Shown here piece by piece: positions 49,212 through 57,561 of a stretch of DNA of 64,000 bases. The stretch spans positions 62,001 to 126,000 of the forward strand of contig NZ_JACYHF010000017.1 of assembly GCF_016482685.1 (NCBI RefSeq). The letters run 5' to 3'. The notes beneath the pieces are model-generated. The model ran no database searches. It had not been told where the DNA came from and was given only the letters and a program-made list of their open reading frames with translations. Each line of letters begins with the position of its first letter. Position 1 is the stretch's first letter. A program made the translations under genes and the position numbers. This stretch comes from Streptomyces sp. DSM 110735 (GTDB lineage: Bacteria; Actinomycetota; Actinomycetes; Streptomycetales; Streptomycetaceae).

Positions 49212-50681
49212 TCACCCGACCCCGCCGCCCCGCGGCTCCCCCCGCGTCCCCTCCCCCGCCGGACCGCCCCCCACCGTGAACCCGATGACCGCCCCGCCGC
49301 CCTCGCGCCGGTAGGCGAACGGCGCGCCCCCGTGCGCCATCGCCACCTCGCGGACGATGGAGAGACCGAGACCGGAGCCCGGCAGGGAGCGGGCGTCGGC
49401 GGCGCGGTAGAAGCGGTCGAAGATGCGGATGAGGTCGCTCTCGGCGATGCCGGGACCCCGGTCGAGGACCTCCACGCGGACCGTGCCCGCACGGGCGGGA
49501 CCGGTGACGCGGACCTCGATCGGCGCGCTGCCGTCCCGGTCGAACTTCGCCGCGTTCTCGACCAGGTTCGAGATCGCCCGCTGGAGCATCCCGGGGCGCC
49601 CCTCGGTCCGGGTGTCGCCGCTGACCCGCAGCACGATCTCCCGCCCGGTACGGCGCCCCGCGAGCCCCGCCACGTCCTCCGCGAGGTCCGCCAGGTCCAC
49701 CCGCTGCGGCGGCTCGGAGTCGGACTGCCCGGCGGCGAGGTCGACCAGCTCGTTGACCAGGTCGGTCAGCTCGCGAGCCTCCTGACCGAGATCCGCGACC
49801 AGCTCCTCGCGCGTGCCGGGCGGCAGCTCGTCCAGGCGCCGGAGCAGCGAGATGTTCGTCCGCAGCGAGGTCAGCGGGGTGCGCAGCTCGTGCCCCGCGT
49901 CCTGGACCAGACGCCGCTGGTCCTCCTCGGACTGGGCGAGCCGCCCGAGCATCCGGTCGAAGGCGCGCCCGAGCCGCCCGACCTCGTCGAGTCCGGCGAC
50001 GGGCACCTCGATGCCGAGCCGCCGGGTGCGGGCCACGTCCTCGGCTGCCGCCGTGAGCACCACCAGGCGCCGGGTGATCCGGCGCGCCAGCCACCAGCCG
50101 AACAGCCCCGCGCCCACCACGACCGCCGCCATCAGGATCAGCGTCCGCTGCTGGAGCGTGCGCAGCAGGTCCTCGGTGTCGCTGAACTCCTGCGCCACCT
50201 GCACCGCGCCCTTGCCGTCCCCGAGCGAGACGGTGGCGATCCGGAACAGGTCCTCACCGACCCGTACGTCCTTGTGCTCGGCCAGCCTCCCCGCCGCCCG
50301 CGCCCCGGCGACCGTCCGGTCGGCGCCGGTCACCGGCAGCACCGGGCTGCCGTGGTCGACGATGTCCCCGCGCGCGCCGAGCACCTGCACGTCGGTCCGC
50401 GCGGGCCGTACGAGGTCGTGCCCGGGGCGGGAGGAGGAGAAGTCGTCCGGGGTCATGTCGTGCTGCCGGACCTCGTCCCGTACGTCCTGCACGACCTGCG
50501 TGAACACCGACTGCTGGTCCACCCGGACGAGCCGCGCCGCCGAGCCGTACGACAGGATGCCGACCAGGATCGTGACGGCGGCGGTGACGGCGGCGAAGGA
50601 CACCGCGAAGGTGGTGCGCAGCGAGACCAGCTTGGTCCGGCCCGCCCGGGACCGGACCGGCGCCCGCCAGGGACGGGCCAC
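49212..50681 (-). CDS. OmpR-class sensor histidine kinase
   Basis: 489 residues. Membrane helix at about 22-44, an extracytoplasmic sensor at about 45-182, a second helix at about 183-205, HAMP (RRITRRLVVLTAAAEDVART), HisKA with phospho-acceptor in QDAGHELRTPLTS near residue 264, and HATPase_c with N box NLVENAAKFD, G1 DRGPGIAESD and G2 GSGLGLSIVREV. GTG 50681 overlaps the response-regulator stop by one base (TAGTG), with GGGAGGAG upstream. It ends in a Gly/Glu-rich tail. It pairs with the regulator just upstream; the signal is unknown. Confidence 0.94.
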   Translation of the reverse strand: MARPWRAPVRSRAGRTKLVSLRTTFAVSFAAVTAAVTILVGILSYGSAARLVRVDQQSVFTQVVQDVRDEVRQHDMTPDDFSSSRPGHDLVRPARTDVQVLGARGDIVDHGSPVLPVTGADRTVAGARAAGRLAEHKDVRVGEDLFRIATVSLGDGKGAVQVAQEFSDTEDLLRTLQQRTLILMAAVVVGAGLFGWWLARRITRRLVVLTAAAEDVARTRRLGIEVPVAGLDEVGRLGRAFDRMLGRLAQSEEDQRRLVQDAGHELRTPLTSLRTNISLLRRLDELPPGTREELVADLGQEARELTDLVNELVDLAAGQSDSEPPQRVDLADLAEDVAGLAGRRTGREIVLRVSGDTRTEGRPGMLQRAISNLVENAAKFDRDGSAPIEVRVTGPARAGTVRVEVLDRGPGIAESDLIRIFDRFYRAADARSLPGSGLGLSIVREVAMAHGGAPFAYRREGGGAVIGFTVGGGPAGEGTRGEPRGGGVG

Positions 50682-51409
50682 TACTCCTCCCGCAGCACGT
50701 ACCCCACACCGCGCACGGTGTGGATGAGCTGCGGGGCATCCGGCTCGTCCAGCTTGCGGCGCAGATAGCCGACGTAGACGGCGAGGTTCTTGGAGCCGGG
50801 TCCGAAGTCGTAGCCCCAGATGCGGTCGTAGATCGTGGAGTGGTCCAGCACGATGCCCGCGTTGCGCACCAGCAGTTCCAGCAGCTCGAACTCGGTGCGG
50901 GTCAGCTCCAGCTCGCGCGCGCCGCGCCAGCAGCGGCGCGCCTGGAGGTCCATGCGCAGCCCGGCGGCGCCCACCTGGTGGCGCTCGGAGACCACCGGCC
51001 GGTCCTCCGGGCTGACGGCGGGCGCCGGGATCACCGCGGCGGGGGTCGTACGGCGCAGCAGGGCGCGCAGCCGGGCGAAGACCTCCTCCACGTCGAACGG
51101 CTTGACCACGTAGTCGTCGGCGCCCGCGTCCAGACCCGCGATGCGGTCGGCGGTCTCCACCAGCGCGGTGAGCATCAGGATCGGGGTGCGGTCGCCCTCG
51201 GCGCGCAGCACCCGGCAGACCTGGAGACCGTCGATGCCGGGCATCATCACGTCGAGCAGCAGCACGTCCGGCGGGGTGCGGTGAGCCTGCGCCAGCGCCT
51301 CGACACCGTCGGCGACCGCCGTCACCGCGTAGCCCTCCAGGGTGAGGGCACGCTCCAGGGCGTGGCGGATGGCGCGGTCGTCTTCGGCGAGGAGCACAGT
51401 CTGGGGCAC
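50681..51409 (-). CDS. OmpR/PhoB-type response regulator
   Basis: 242 residues. The receiver has LLAEDDRAIR, phospho-acceptor in VLLLDVMMPGIDG near residue 50, and Lys in DDYVVKPFD. The C-terminal winged helix shows ELELTRTEFELLELLVRNAG, GPGSKNLAVYVGYLRRKL and HTVRGVGYVL. I use GTG 51409 because it starts the conserved VPQTVLLAEDD, but AAAAGGA stands five bases before an in-frame GTG at 51460, so a 17-residue longer product is possible. Co-transcribed with the kinase (one-base overlap). A tandem repeat at 51472-51515 lies upstream. Confidence 0.92.
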   Translation of the reverse strand: MPQTVLLAEDDRAIRHALERALTLEGYAVTAVADGVEALAQAHRTPPDVLLLDVMMPGIDGLQVCRVLRAEGDRTPILMLTALVETADRIAGLDAGADDYVVKPFDVEEVFARLRALLRRTTPAAVIPAPAVSPEDRPVVSERHQVGAAGLRMDLQARRCWRGARELELTRTEFELLELLVRNAGIVLDHSTIYDRIWGYDFGPGSKNLAVYVGYLRRKLDEPDAPQLIHTVRGVGYVLREE

Positions 51410-51471
51410 CCGACCAGTCTGCCAAGGCGCGCGGGCGTTCGGCCGGGCCCGGTGATCCACGGTGGTCCTTT

Positions 51472-51515
51472 TTACCGGGATCTCACCGTCGGCGGCTTAC
51501 CGGGATCTCACCGTC
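51472..51515. repeat. 25-bp-period tandem repeat upstream of response regulator
   Basis: TTACCGGGATCTCACCGTC occurs at 51472-51490 and again at 51497-51515, an exact 19-bp direct repeat with 25-bp spacing, 12 bases upstream of GTG 51460. It could bind the response regulator (autoregulation) or be a simple duplication. Confidence 0.8.
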
Positions 51516-51543
51516 ACCGGGTCCGGCCGGGGGCACCGGCGGG

Positions 51544-52302
51544 TCAGGAGCGCGTGTCCGCCTGCTGCATCGAGGCGACCGCCTGGGCAACCGTCGCGCT
51601 GTACAGACCCAGCTTCGGCCCCAGAACCTTCGCGCCGGAGCCGAGCGGGAAGTTCCGGGTCTCGGCGTTGGGCATGTGGTCGCCGTTGGCCAGCACGTTC
51701 ATCTCGTCGATGCCGGGCGCGGTGCCGGTGGTGGCGCCGCTCGGGTCGAGGTCGATCACGGCGTAGGCGGTACGGCCCGCGTGGAGCGCGTACGCGGGCG
51801 GACCGCCGAGACCGCCGGGGACCAGCGGCTTGATGTTGTGGCTCTGGTCGGCGGACGTGGAGGAGCCGAGGTCGACGGCGGGGTAGTAGCTCAGACCGCA
51901 GGCGCTCGCGCCGGTGTTGCGCACCTCGATGACCCGCTGGGTGGCGGCGCGCCGGGTCACCCGGACGGTCACCTGGCCGCCCGCGCAGGGGTGGGTGTAG
52001 GCGTAGCTGTCGGTGTCCTTCGAGCCGCCGGACTTGGTGGCTGCCTGCTTGGCGGTGGCGCTCTTCGTGACGGTCGTGCCGCCGGACTTCGCCGCGGTCG
52101 TGGCGGCAGACCCGGCCGGGGCGGAGGCGTCCTTCGACTGCTTGGCCGCCACCGTGGCGGCGGGCTTGGCGGCGGGCTTCGCGGCGCCCTCGTCCTTCGC
52201 GCCGCCGCCGGAGCCGTCGGAGCCGCCGCAGGCGGTCAGGGCGAGGGCGAGGACGGCGGTACCGGCGGCGGCGAGCGCGGTGGAGCGGTGGAGCGTACGC
52301 AT
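51544..52302 (-). CDS. DUF4232 lipoprotein (copy 2)
   Basis: 252 residues. The signal peptide MRTLHRSTALAAAGTAVLALALTAC ends in the lipobox LTAC. A long Ala/Lys/Ser/Thr linker (about 30-105) is followed by a DUF4232 domain that keeps the Cys pair (HPCAGGQV and GASACGLSYY). It resembles copy 1 (2037-2759) in signal, linker type and ribosome-binding context (GGGGGAAT near the ATG). It lies between MarR and the OmpR/kinase pair on one strand, with its own phased-repeat promoter (52412-52465). Role unknown. Confidence 0.88.
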   Translation of the reverse strand: MRTLHRSTALAAAGTAVLALALTACGGSDGSGGGAKDEGAAKPAAKPAATVAAKQSKDASAPAGSAATTAAKSGGTTVTKSATAKQAATKSGGSKDTDSYAYTHPCAGGQVTVRVTRRAATQRVIEVRNTGASACGLSYYPAVDLGSSTSADQSHNIKPLVPGGLGGPPAYALHAGRTAYAVIDLDPSGATTGTAPGIDEMNVLANGDHMPNAETRNFPLGSGAKVLGPKLGLYSATVAQAVASMQQADTRS

Positions 52303-52409
52303 GGGAATTCCCCCGTGAGATCGGTGAGGTGCGTGACGTCGTGACGTCGTGCGGTCGTGTCAGAAGGCACCGGGAAGCGGGGAAACCCGCCCCGACCTGC
52401 TGACATCGA

Positions 52410-52982
52410 CTACTCTCCGCCCCCGTCCCCACGTTTCGCTGACGCCTCGCTGACGTCGTGCTGACGCCCGCCGCCGGACCCCGCCGGTGCCCTCCGGTCC
52501 GCCGCCGCCCGCTCCTCGCGCAGCCGGGCCGCCTGCTCCCCGGAGAACTCCACCGTGCGCTCCATGTGCCGCACGATCACGGCGAGTTCGGCGTCGTCCA
52601 GCTCGTCGAAGATCCGGTACCAGTCGCCGGAGAGCGTCTCCCACACCCGCCGGAACTCCGCGATCCGCTCCGGTACGGGCACGACGAGCACCCGGCGCCG
52701 GTCCGCCTCGTCCCGCCCCCGGACGACGTATCCGGCGCGCTCCAGGCGGTCGACCAGGCGAGTGGCCGACCCCGTGGTGAGCCCGGTCAGCTCCGCGACC
52801 CGTCCGGTGGTGACCGGCTCCGGCTCCAGGGTGAGCAGGTTCAGGCACTGGAGGTCGGTGGGGTGCAGCCCGATCCGGTCGGCGACGGCCTGGCTGAACA
52901 GGGCGTACGCGGCGATGTACCGCCGGGACACCGCGTCCAGCTCCGCCAGCAGCCCGGCCCGGGCGGTGCGGTTCCCGGCCAT
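52410..52982 (-). CDS. MarR family regulator
   Basis: 190 residues. The winged helix (about 40-115) has TTGRVAELTGLTTGSATRLVDRLERAGYVVRGRDEADRRRVLV, the classic MarR wing. The last 35 residues are Arg/Ala/Gly-rich and poorly conserved; the coding sequence there (GGRQHDVSEASAKRG) carries the GTCAGC repeats of the next gene's promoter, which may explain its odd composition. ATG 52982 has AGGAGG six bases upstream. Effector unknown. Confidence 0.92.
   Translation of the reverse strand: MAGNRTARAGLLAELDAVSRRYIAAYALFSQAVADRIGLHPTDLQCLNLLTLEPEPVTTGRVAELTGLTTGSATRLVDRLERAGYVVRGRDEADRRRVLVVPVPERIAEFRRVWETLSGDWYRIFDELDDAELAVIVRHMERTVEFSGEQAARLREERAAADRRAPAGSGGGRQHDVSEASAKRGDGGGE
52412..52465 (-). promoter_or_regulatory. 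SARP/AfsR-type operator and promoter for the second DUF4232 lipoprotein
   Basis: On the - strand GTCAGCA (52465-52459), GTCAGCG (52454-52448) and GTCAGCG (52443-52437) are spaced exactly 11 bp. The nearest is 19 bp (8 + 11) upstream of GAGAGT (52417-52412), a possible -10. Downstream, TCG(A)TGTCAGCAG aligns with TCG(G)TGTCAGCAG at the first DUF4232 gene. The repeats lie inside the 3' end of the MarR gene. Confidence 0.6.
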
Positions 52983-53021
52983 GTGGACCTCCTGTACGTG
53001 CTGTCCGACGGCTGCGGCTGC

Positions 53022-53645
53022 TCAGAACGCGTACGCGTCCCCCGTGTCCAGGACCAGCACCTTCAGGCGGTCGTTCGAGCGGTCCGGGTCGCTCACGCCG
53101 CCGTTCCAGGCGGTCTCCACCTCCAGGGTGACCTCCGATGCCGCCCGCCGCAGGGCGACGGTCAGCGCGAGAGTCCGCCCCGCCCGTCCCACGGCCAGCG
53201 CGCCCGTCCCGCACACCACGGTCCGCTCCCCGCTCCGCGCACACGCCGCGGGCAGCACCTGCCGATCCGCCAACGCCACCGACCACCGCAACCGCACACT
53301 CGCGTCCGGCACGGCGGAAGGACCCGCGTCCCGAGGAGTGAGCCGCACCTCGACCCGGTCCCCGGTGAGGGCGGCGTGCCCGTGAAAGGAGAGATCGGCG
53401 TGGGGCGGCGTGGCGGAGCGGAGGGTGGGGCGGGATGCCGTGACGGAACGGAGGGCGGACTGGGATGCCATGACCGGCGTACTGCCTGATCGCGCCGCAC
53501 CCGCCGCACCCGCCGCGGACACGGCGGTCCCGGGCACCCTCGCCGCCGGGGAACCGCTCTCCGCCGCCCCCGCCGTCCCGCCGAAGCCCAGCGCAGCGCC
53601 CCCGCACACACCCAGCAGCACCCACGTCCTCGCCCGCACGCCCAC
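53022..53645 (-). CDS. secreted hypothetical protein
   Basis: 207 residues. An N-terminal signal peptide (VGVRARTWVLLGVCGGAALGFGGTAGA) is followed by an Ala/Ser/Thr-rich part and a C-terminal region with alternating strands (RVEVRLTP, VRLRWSVAL, TLALTVALR, VTLEVETAW) that looks like one immunoglobulin-like domain with DPDRSNDR near the end. GTG 53645 is chosen since GGAAGGGG is then eight bases upstream; GTG 53654 is possible. Function unknown. It is 39 bp upstream of the MarR gene and may be co-transcribed. Confidence 0.72.
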   Translation of the reverse strand: MGVRARTWVLLGVCGGAALGFGGTAGAAESGSPAARVPGTAVSAAGAAGAARSGSTPVMASQSALRSVTASRPTLRSATPPHADLSFHGHAALTGDRVEVRLTPRDAGPSAVPDASVRLRWSVALADRQVLPAACARSGERTVVCGTGALAVGRAGRTLALTVALRRAASEVTLEVETAWNGGVSDPDRSNDRLKVLVLDTGDAYAF

Positions 53646-53829
53646 GCCGCTCACCCCTTCCAGCCAGATGCCGTACCGCTGCCGTACCGCTGCGGTACCG
53701 AGGGACCGTGGCGCGCAGTCGTGCCGGGGCCCAGGGGATGTATGCCACGGAAGCGCCAGGCCAGGCGCCGTCCATCAGGTGAACGGACGCACGCCGGGGG
53801 TGCCGGACGGGACATGACACCCTGCCCCC

Positions 53830-54168
53830 ATGCTGATCCTCCGCTCCGCCGCCCTCTTCGTCGTCGCCGCGCTCTTCGAGATCGGCGGCGCGTGGCTGGT
53901 CTGGCAGGGCGTGCGCGAGCACCGCGGCTGGCTGTGGATGGCGGGCGGGGTACTGGCCCTCGGCGCGTACGGCTTCGTCGCCACCTTCCAGCCGGACGCC
54001 CACTTCGGCCGCATCCTGGCCGCGTACGGCGGGATCTTCGTGGCGGGGTCGATCCTGTGGGGCGTGGTCGCGGACGGCTACCGCCCCGACCGGTGGGACA
54101 TCGCGGGCGCGCTGGTGTGCCTGGCGGGGATGGCACTGATCATGTGGGCGCCGAGGAACGGCGGCTGA
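53830..54168 (+). CDS. YnfA family (UPF0060) membrane protein
   Basis: 112 residues with four membrane helices. The pattern LFVVAALFEIGGAWLVWQGVREHRGWLWMAGGVLALGAYGF and YGGIFVAGSILWGVVADGYRPDRWDIAGALVCLAGMALIMWAPR is diagnostic for YnfA, a small drug-metabolite-exporter relative with proposed efflux activity. It is the first of three + strand genes; the SDR gene follows after 100 bp. Confidence 0.94.
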   Translation: MLILRSAALFVVAALFEIGGAWLVWQGVREHRGWLWMAGGVLALGAYGFVATFQPDAHFGRILAAYGGIFVAGSILWGVVADGYRPDRWDIAGALVCLAGMALIMWAPRNGG

Positions 54169-54271
54169 GCAGCGGCAGCCGCCGCAGAGCACCTGGCGGC
54201 GCTCGCCTACGCTGGACGGGCAGCGCCCCGATCCATGACCCCATGACCCCTTGACCGCACAGGAGCAGCCC

Positions 54272-55048
54272 ATGGCCCCCGCAGCCCCGTCCGCCGCCGC
54301 CCGTATCGCCGTCGTCACGGGCGCGAGCAGCGGGATCGGCGCGGCCACCGCCCGCAGCCTGGCCGAGGCGGGGTACCGGGTCGTCCTCACCGCGCGTCGC
54401 AAGGACCGTATCGAGGCGCTCGCGGAGGAGCTGACCGCGGCGGGTCACGCGGCGACGGCGTACCCGCTGGACGTGACGGACCGCACGGCGGTGGACGAGT
54501 TCGCCACCGCGTTCCGCACGATCGGCGTGCTGGTCAACAACGCGGGCGGCGCGCTCGGCGCGGACCCGGTGGCGACCGGCGACCCGGAGCACTGGCGCAC
54601 GATGTACGAGACGAACGTCATCGGCACCCTGAACGTCACCCAGGCGCTGCTGCCCAAGCTGGAGGCGAGCGGCGACGGCGTGGTGGTCGTCGTCTCCTCC
54701 ACCGCGGGGCTCGGCACGTACGAGGGCGGCGCGGGCTACGTCGCCGCCAAGCACGGCGAGCACGTCCTCGCCGAGACCCTCCGCCTGGAGATCGTCGGCA
54801 AGCCGGTGCGCGTCGTGGAGATCGCCCCCGGCATGGTCAAGACCGACGAGTTCGCCCTGACCCGCTTCGACGGCGACACCACCAAGGCAGCCAAGGTCTA
54901 CGAGGGCGTCGCCGCCCCCCTCACCGCCGACGACGTCGCCGAGACGATCACCTGGGCGGTCACCCGCCCCAGCCACGTCAACGTAGACCTCCTGGTCCTC
55001 CGCCCCCGCGCCCAGGCGTCCAACACCAAGGTCCACCGGGAACTGTGA
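54272..55048 (+). CDS. short-chain dehydrogenase/reductase
   Basis: 258 residues, classical SDR. NAD(P) binding is TGASSGIGAAT near residue 17, then LTARRKDR (NADP preference), NNAGGALG, catalytic Ser in VVVSSTAGLG and YVAAK near 159. The C-terminal ETITWAVTRPSHVNVDLLVLRPRAQ fits the YdfG/serine-3-dehydrogenase subgroup acting on 3-hydroxy acids. ATG 54272 has AGGAG seven bases upstream. Its stop overlaps the next start (TGATG). Confidence 0.92.
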   Translation: MAPAAPSAAARIAVVTGASSGIGAATARSLAEAGYRVVLTARRKDRIEALAEELTAAGHAATAYPLDVTDRTAVDEFATAFRTIGVLVNNAGGALGADPVATGDPEHWRTMYETNVIGTLNVTQALLPKLEASGDGVVVVVSSTAGLGTYEGGAGYVAAKHGEHVLAETLRLEIVGKPVRVVEIAPGMVKTDEFALTRFDGDTTKAAKVYEGVAAPLTADDVAETITWAVTRPSHVNVDLLVLRPRAQASNTKVHREL

Positions 55049-55197
55049 TGCCCACCGACGACAACTCCCCCGAAAAACGCCGCCTCGCCCAGGAGACCAA
55101 GGACGAACGCCAGGTCTGGTACTTCCTGGCGTACTTCCTCTTCGGCATCCACGTGATCGCGTTCGTGATGATCTACGCGGTACGACACGCGAAGTAG
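55048..55197 (+). CDS. small single-helix membrane protein (DUF6126-like)
   Basis: 49 residues. A charged N terminus MPTDDNSPEKRRLAQETKDERQ leads to one membrane helix WYFLAYFLFGIHVIAFVMIYAV and a short basic end. The start overlaps the SDR stop by one base (TGATG), so it is translated from the same mRNA. The layout fits the small DUF6126 family as I recall it. Role unknown. The RtcB gene converges with an 18-bp gap. Confidence 0.72.
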   Translation: MPTDDNSPEKRRLAQETKDERQVWYFLAYFLFGIHVIAFVMIYAVRHAK

Positions 55198-55215
55198 TCC
55201 GTATCCGCGCGGAGT

Positions 55216-56409
55216 TCAGCCCTTCACGCAGACGAACTGCTTGAGCTTCGCCACCACTTCGACCAGATCCCGCTGCTGCTCCATCACCTGGTCGATGTTC
55301 TTGTAGGCGCCGGGGATCTCGTCGACCACGCCGGAGTCCTTGCGGCATTCCACGCCCTTGGTCTGGTCCTCCAGGTCCCGGGTGGTGAAGCGGCGCTTGG
55401 CGGCGCTGCGGCTCATGCGCCGACCGGCGCCGTGGGACGCGGAGTTGAAGGCTGCGGTGTTGCCCAGTCCCTTCACGATGTACGAACTCGTCCCCATGGA
55501 GCCGGGGATGATGCCGTACTCGCCGGAACCCGCCCGGATCGCGCCCTTGCGGGTGACGAGCAGGTCCATGCCGTCGTACCGCTCCTCCGCCACGTAGTTG
55601 TGGTGGCAGGAGATCTCCGGCTCGAAGACCGGCTTCGCCTTCTTGAACTCCTTGCGGATGACGTCCTTCAGGAGCGCCATCATCAGCGTGCGGTTGTACT
55701 TGGCGTACTCCTGCGCCCAGAACAGGTCGTTGCGGTAGGCGGCCATCTGCGGGGTGTCCGCGATGAAGACGGCCAGGTCGCGGTCGACCAGCCCCTGGTT
55801 GTACGGGAGCTTCTGTGCGACGCCGATGTGGTGTTCGGCCAGTTCCTTGCCGATGTTGCGGGAGCCGGAGTGCAGAGTGAGCCACACCGAACCCTCGGAA
55901 TCGAGCAGGAGTTCGATGTAGTGATTTCCGGAGCCCAGCGTCCCCATCTGAAGAGCCGCCCGCTCGCGGCGGAAGCGGACCGACTCGGCGACCGAGTCGA
56001 ACCGCGCCCAGAACGCGTCCCATCCGGCGGTCGGCAGCCCGTGGAAGCGCGCCGGGTCGACGGCGTCGGTGTGCATCCCCCGCCCCACCGGAATCACCCG
56101 CTCGATCCGCGACCTGAGCCGCGACAGATCCCCCGGCAGGTCATTCGCCGTCAGCGACGTCCGCACCGCCGACATCCCGCACCCGATGTCCACCCCCACC
56201 GCCGCCGGACACACCGCGTCCCGCATGGCGATGACCGAGCCGACCGTCGCGCCCTTGCCGTAGTGGACGTCCGGCATGACGGCGAGTCCGCGGACCCAGG
56301 GGAGCGTGGCGACGTTCTGGAGCTGGCGCAGGGCGCCGTCCTCGACGGTGGCGGGGTCTGCCCACATGCGGACGGGCACCCGGGCGCCCGGTATCTCGAC
56401 GTACGACAT
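55216..56409 (-). CDS. rtcB: RNA-splicing ligase RtcB
   Basis: 397 residues. The guanylylated His is in FNSASHGAGRRMSR near residue 326; metal ligands include the Cys in AVGVDIGCGMSAVR, with LGSGNHYIE and LHSGSRNIGKELA. RtcB joins 2',3'-cyclic phosphate or 3'-phosphate RNA ends to 5'-OH ends using GTP and Mn2+. No RtcA, RtcR or archease gene is nearby, so the Escherichia-type repair operon is absent. ATG 56409 follows GAGGAAGAG. The divergent side carries DUF3558 lipoprotein genes. Confidence 0.96.
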   Translation of the reverse strand: MSYVEIPGARVPVRMWADPATVEDGALRQLQNVATLPWVRGLAVMPDVHYGKGATVGSVIAMRDAVCPAAVGVDIGCGMSAVRTSLTANDLPGDLSRLRSRIERVIPVGRGMHTDAVDPARFHGLPTAGWDAFWARFDSVAESVRFRRERAALQMGTLGSGNHYIELLLDSEGSVWLTLHSGSRNIGKELAEHHIGVAQKLPYNQGLVDRDLAVFIADTPQMAAYRNDLFWAQEYAKYNRTLMMALLKDVIRKEFKKAKPVFEPEISCHHNYVAEERYDGMDLLVTRKGAIRAGSGEYGIIPGSMGTSSYIVKGLGNTAAFNSASHGAGRRMSRSAAKRRFTTRDLEDQTKGVECRKDSGVVDEIPGAYKNIDQVMEQQRDLVEVVAKLKQFVCVKG

Positions 56410-56632
56410 CTCTTCCTCGTTCCCCCGGTGACGGAAAAAGCCTCAAAAGGCGCAGAACGCAAAAGCGGCGCCATGGTCGAGAAAAGGGACAAGGGACCGG
56501 CGTCCGCGGTGGTGCGTGCGATACACATTGTGTCCAGCAGGCGCCCCGCCGCGGCAAGCGAATAACCAGCGGGGACACTGGAGCACCGGCGCGCGCACCG
56601 CGCCCCGCGTCCCCGTCGAGAGGAGCCCGACC

Positions 56633-57436
56633 GTGCAGCGGAAGGCCCATGTCATCGGTACCGCCGCCCTCTTCGCGGCGCTGCTGACAGGCTGCACGAG
56701 CGGCTCGGACGGAGCGAGTCCGACCGACGACGCCAACCCGGGCGACGCGGGCACCGCCACCGTCGCCGCCCAGCCCGGCAAGTACCGCAACCTGCCCGAG
56801 CCCTGCGGCGCCGTCGGCCACGACACCCTCGCCACGATGCTCCCCGGCATCCGCCAGATCACCGACCCCGACCAGCGCGACAAGGCGTACCGGGGCGTGC
56901 CGGAGCTGACCTACGACACCGACCGCAAGGTGGGCTGCCACTGGAAGGTGGAGTCGACCACCGCGACCGACCGCCTCTCGGTGGACTTCGAGCGCGTGGT
57001 GTCGTTCGACAACGCGGTCAGCGACGACAACGAGGCGCGCAAGCTGTTCCAGGGCATGGAGAAGGCCGCCCATCTCCCCGCCCCCGGCACGCCGGGCGGC
57101 GAACCCGCGTCCCCCTCCGCCGACCCGAGCGCCACGGCGAGCCCGGACGCGAGCGCGAACCCCGACCCCTCGGAGACCGCCGCCGACGCCGCCGATCTGC
57201 GCCCGCGCGCGCTGCCCGACCTCGGCGACGAGGCGTACCTCGACGACCAGCTCTCGACCTCCGGCTCGACGTCCGAACCGCGCACCGTGACTGTGGTGTT
57301 CCGCACGTCGAACGTCGTCGTCACCCTCGAGTACGAGGAGCAGCCGATGGTCGTCGGAGCGGTCCCGGACAGCAAGGAAATGCAGGACAGGGCCCGGGAT
57401 CTGGCCTCTCAACTGGCCGACAAGCTCGACGGCTGA
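56633..57436 (+). CDS. DUF3558 lipoprotein (first)
   Basis: 267 residues. The signal peptide VQRKAHVIGTAALFAALLTGC ends in the lipobox LTGC. Then NLPEPCGAVGHDTLATMLPG opens the DUF3558 domain, which is interrupted by a Pro/Ser/Ala/Asp-rich insert (about 150-190) and ends with TVTVVFRTSNVVVTLEYEE. GTG 56633 has AGAGGAG eight bases upstream. A second DUF3558 gene follows after 125 bp. The family is widespread in mycolic and filamentous actinobacteria and its function is not known. Confidence 0.88.
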   Translation: MQRKAHVIGTAALFAALLTGCTSGSDGASPTDDANPGDAGTATVAAQPGKYRNLPEPCGAVGHDTLATMLPGIRQITDPDQRDKAYRGVPELTYDTDRKVGCHWKVESTTATDRLSVDFERVVSFDNAVSDDNEARKLFQGMEKAAHLPAPGTPGGEPASPSADPSATASPDASANPDPSETAADAADLRPRALPDLGDEAYLDDQLSTSGSTSEPRTVTVVFRTSNVVVTLEYEEQPMVVGAVPDSKEMQDRARDLASQLADKLDG

Positions 57437-57463
57437 CGCCCCCTCGCCCGCCCCTTCCGTCAC

Positions 57464-57480
57464 TTCGCGCACGGCGCGAA
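57464..57480 (+). terminator. stem-loop after the first DUF3558 gene
   Basis: TTCGCGC-ACG-GCGCGAA is a perfect 7-bp stem with a 3-base loop, 28 bases after the stop. It may reduce read-through to the second DUF3558 gene. Confidence 0.45.
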
Positions 57481-57561
57481 CCGGAAACACACGTCTCCTT
57501 CACCGCGTACCGTGACCCCGCAGGAACCCGCACGAACCCGAGCGTCATGAGTGAAGGAACC

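Noticed and set aside
53162..53611. Alternative - strand frame inside the secreted protein gene
   Set aside because: Arg/Pro-rich without signal peptide or strand pattern; the 53022-53645 frame has a signal peptide and ordered end.
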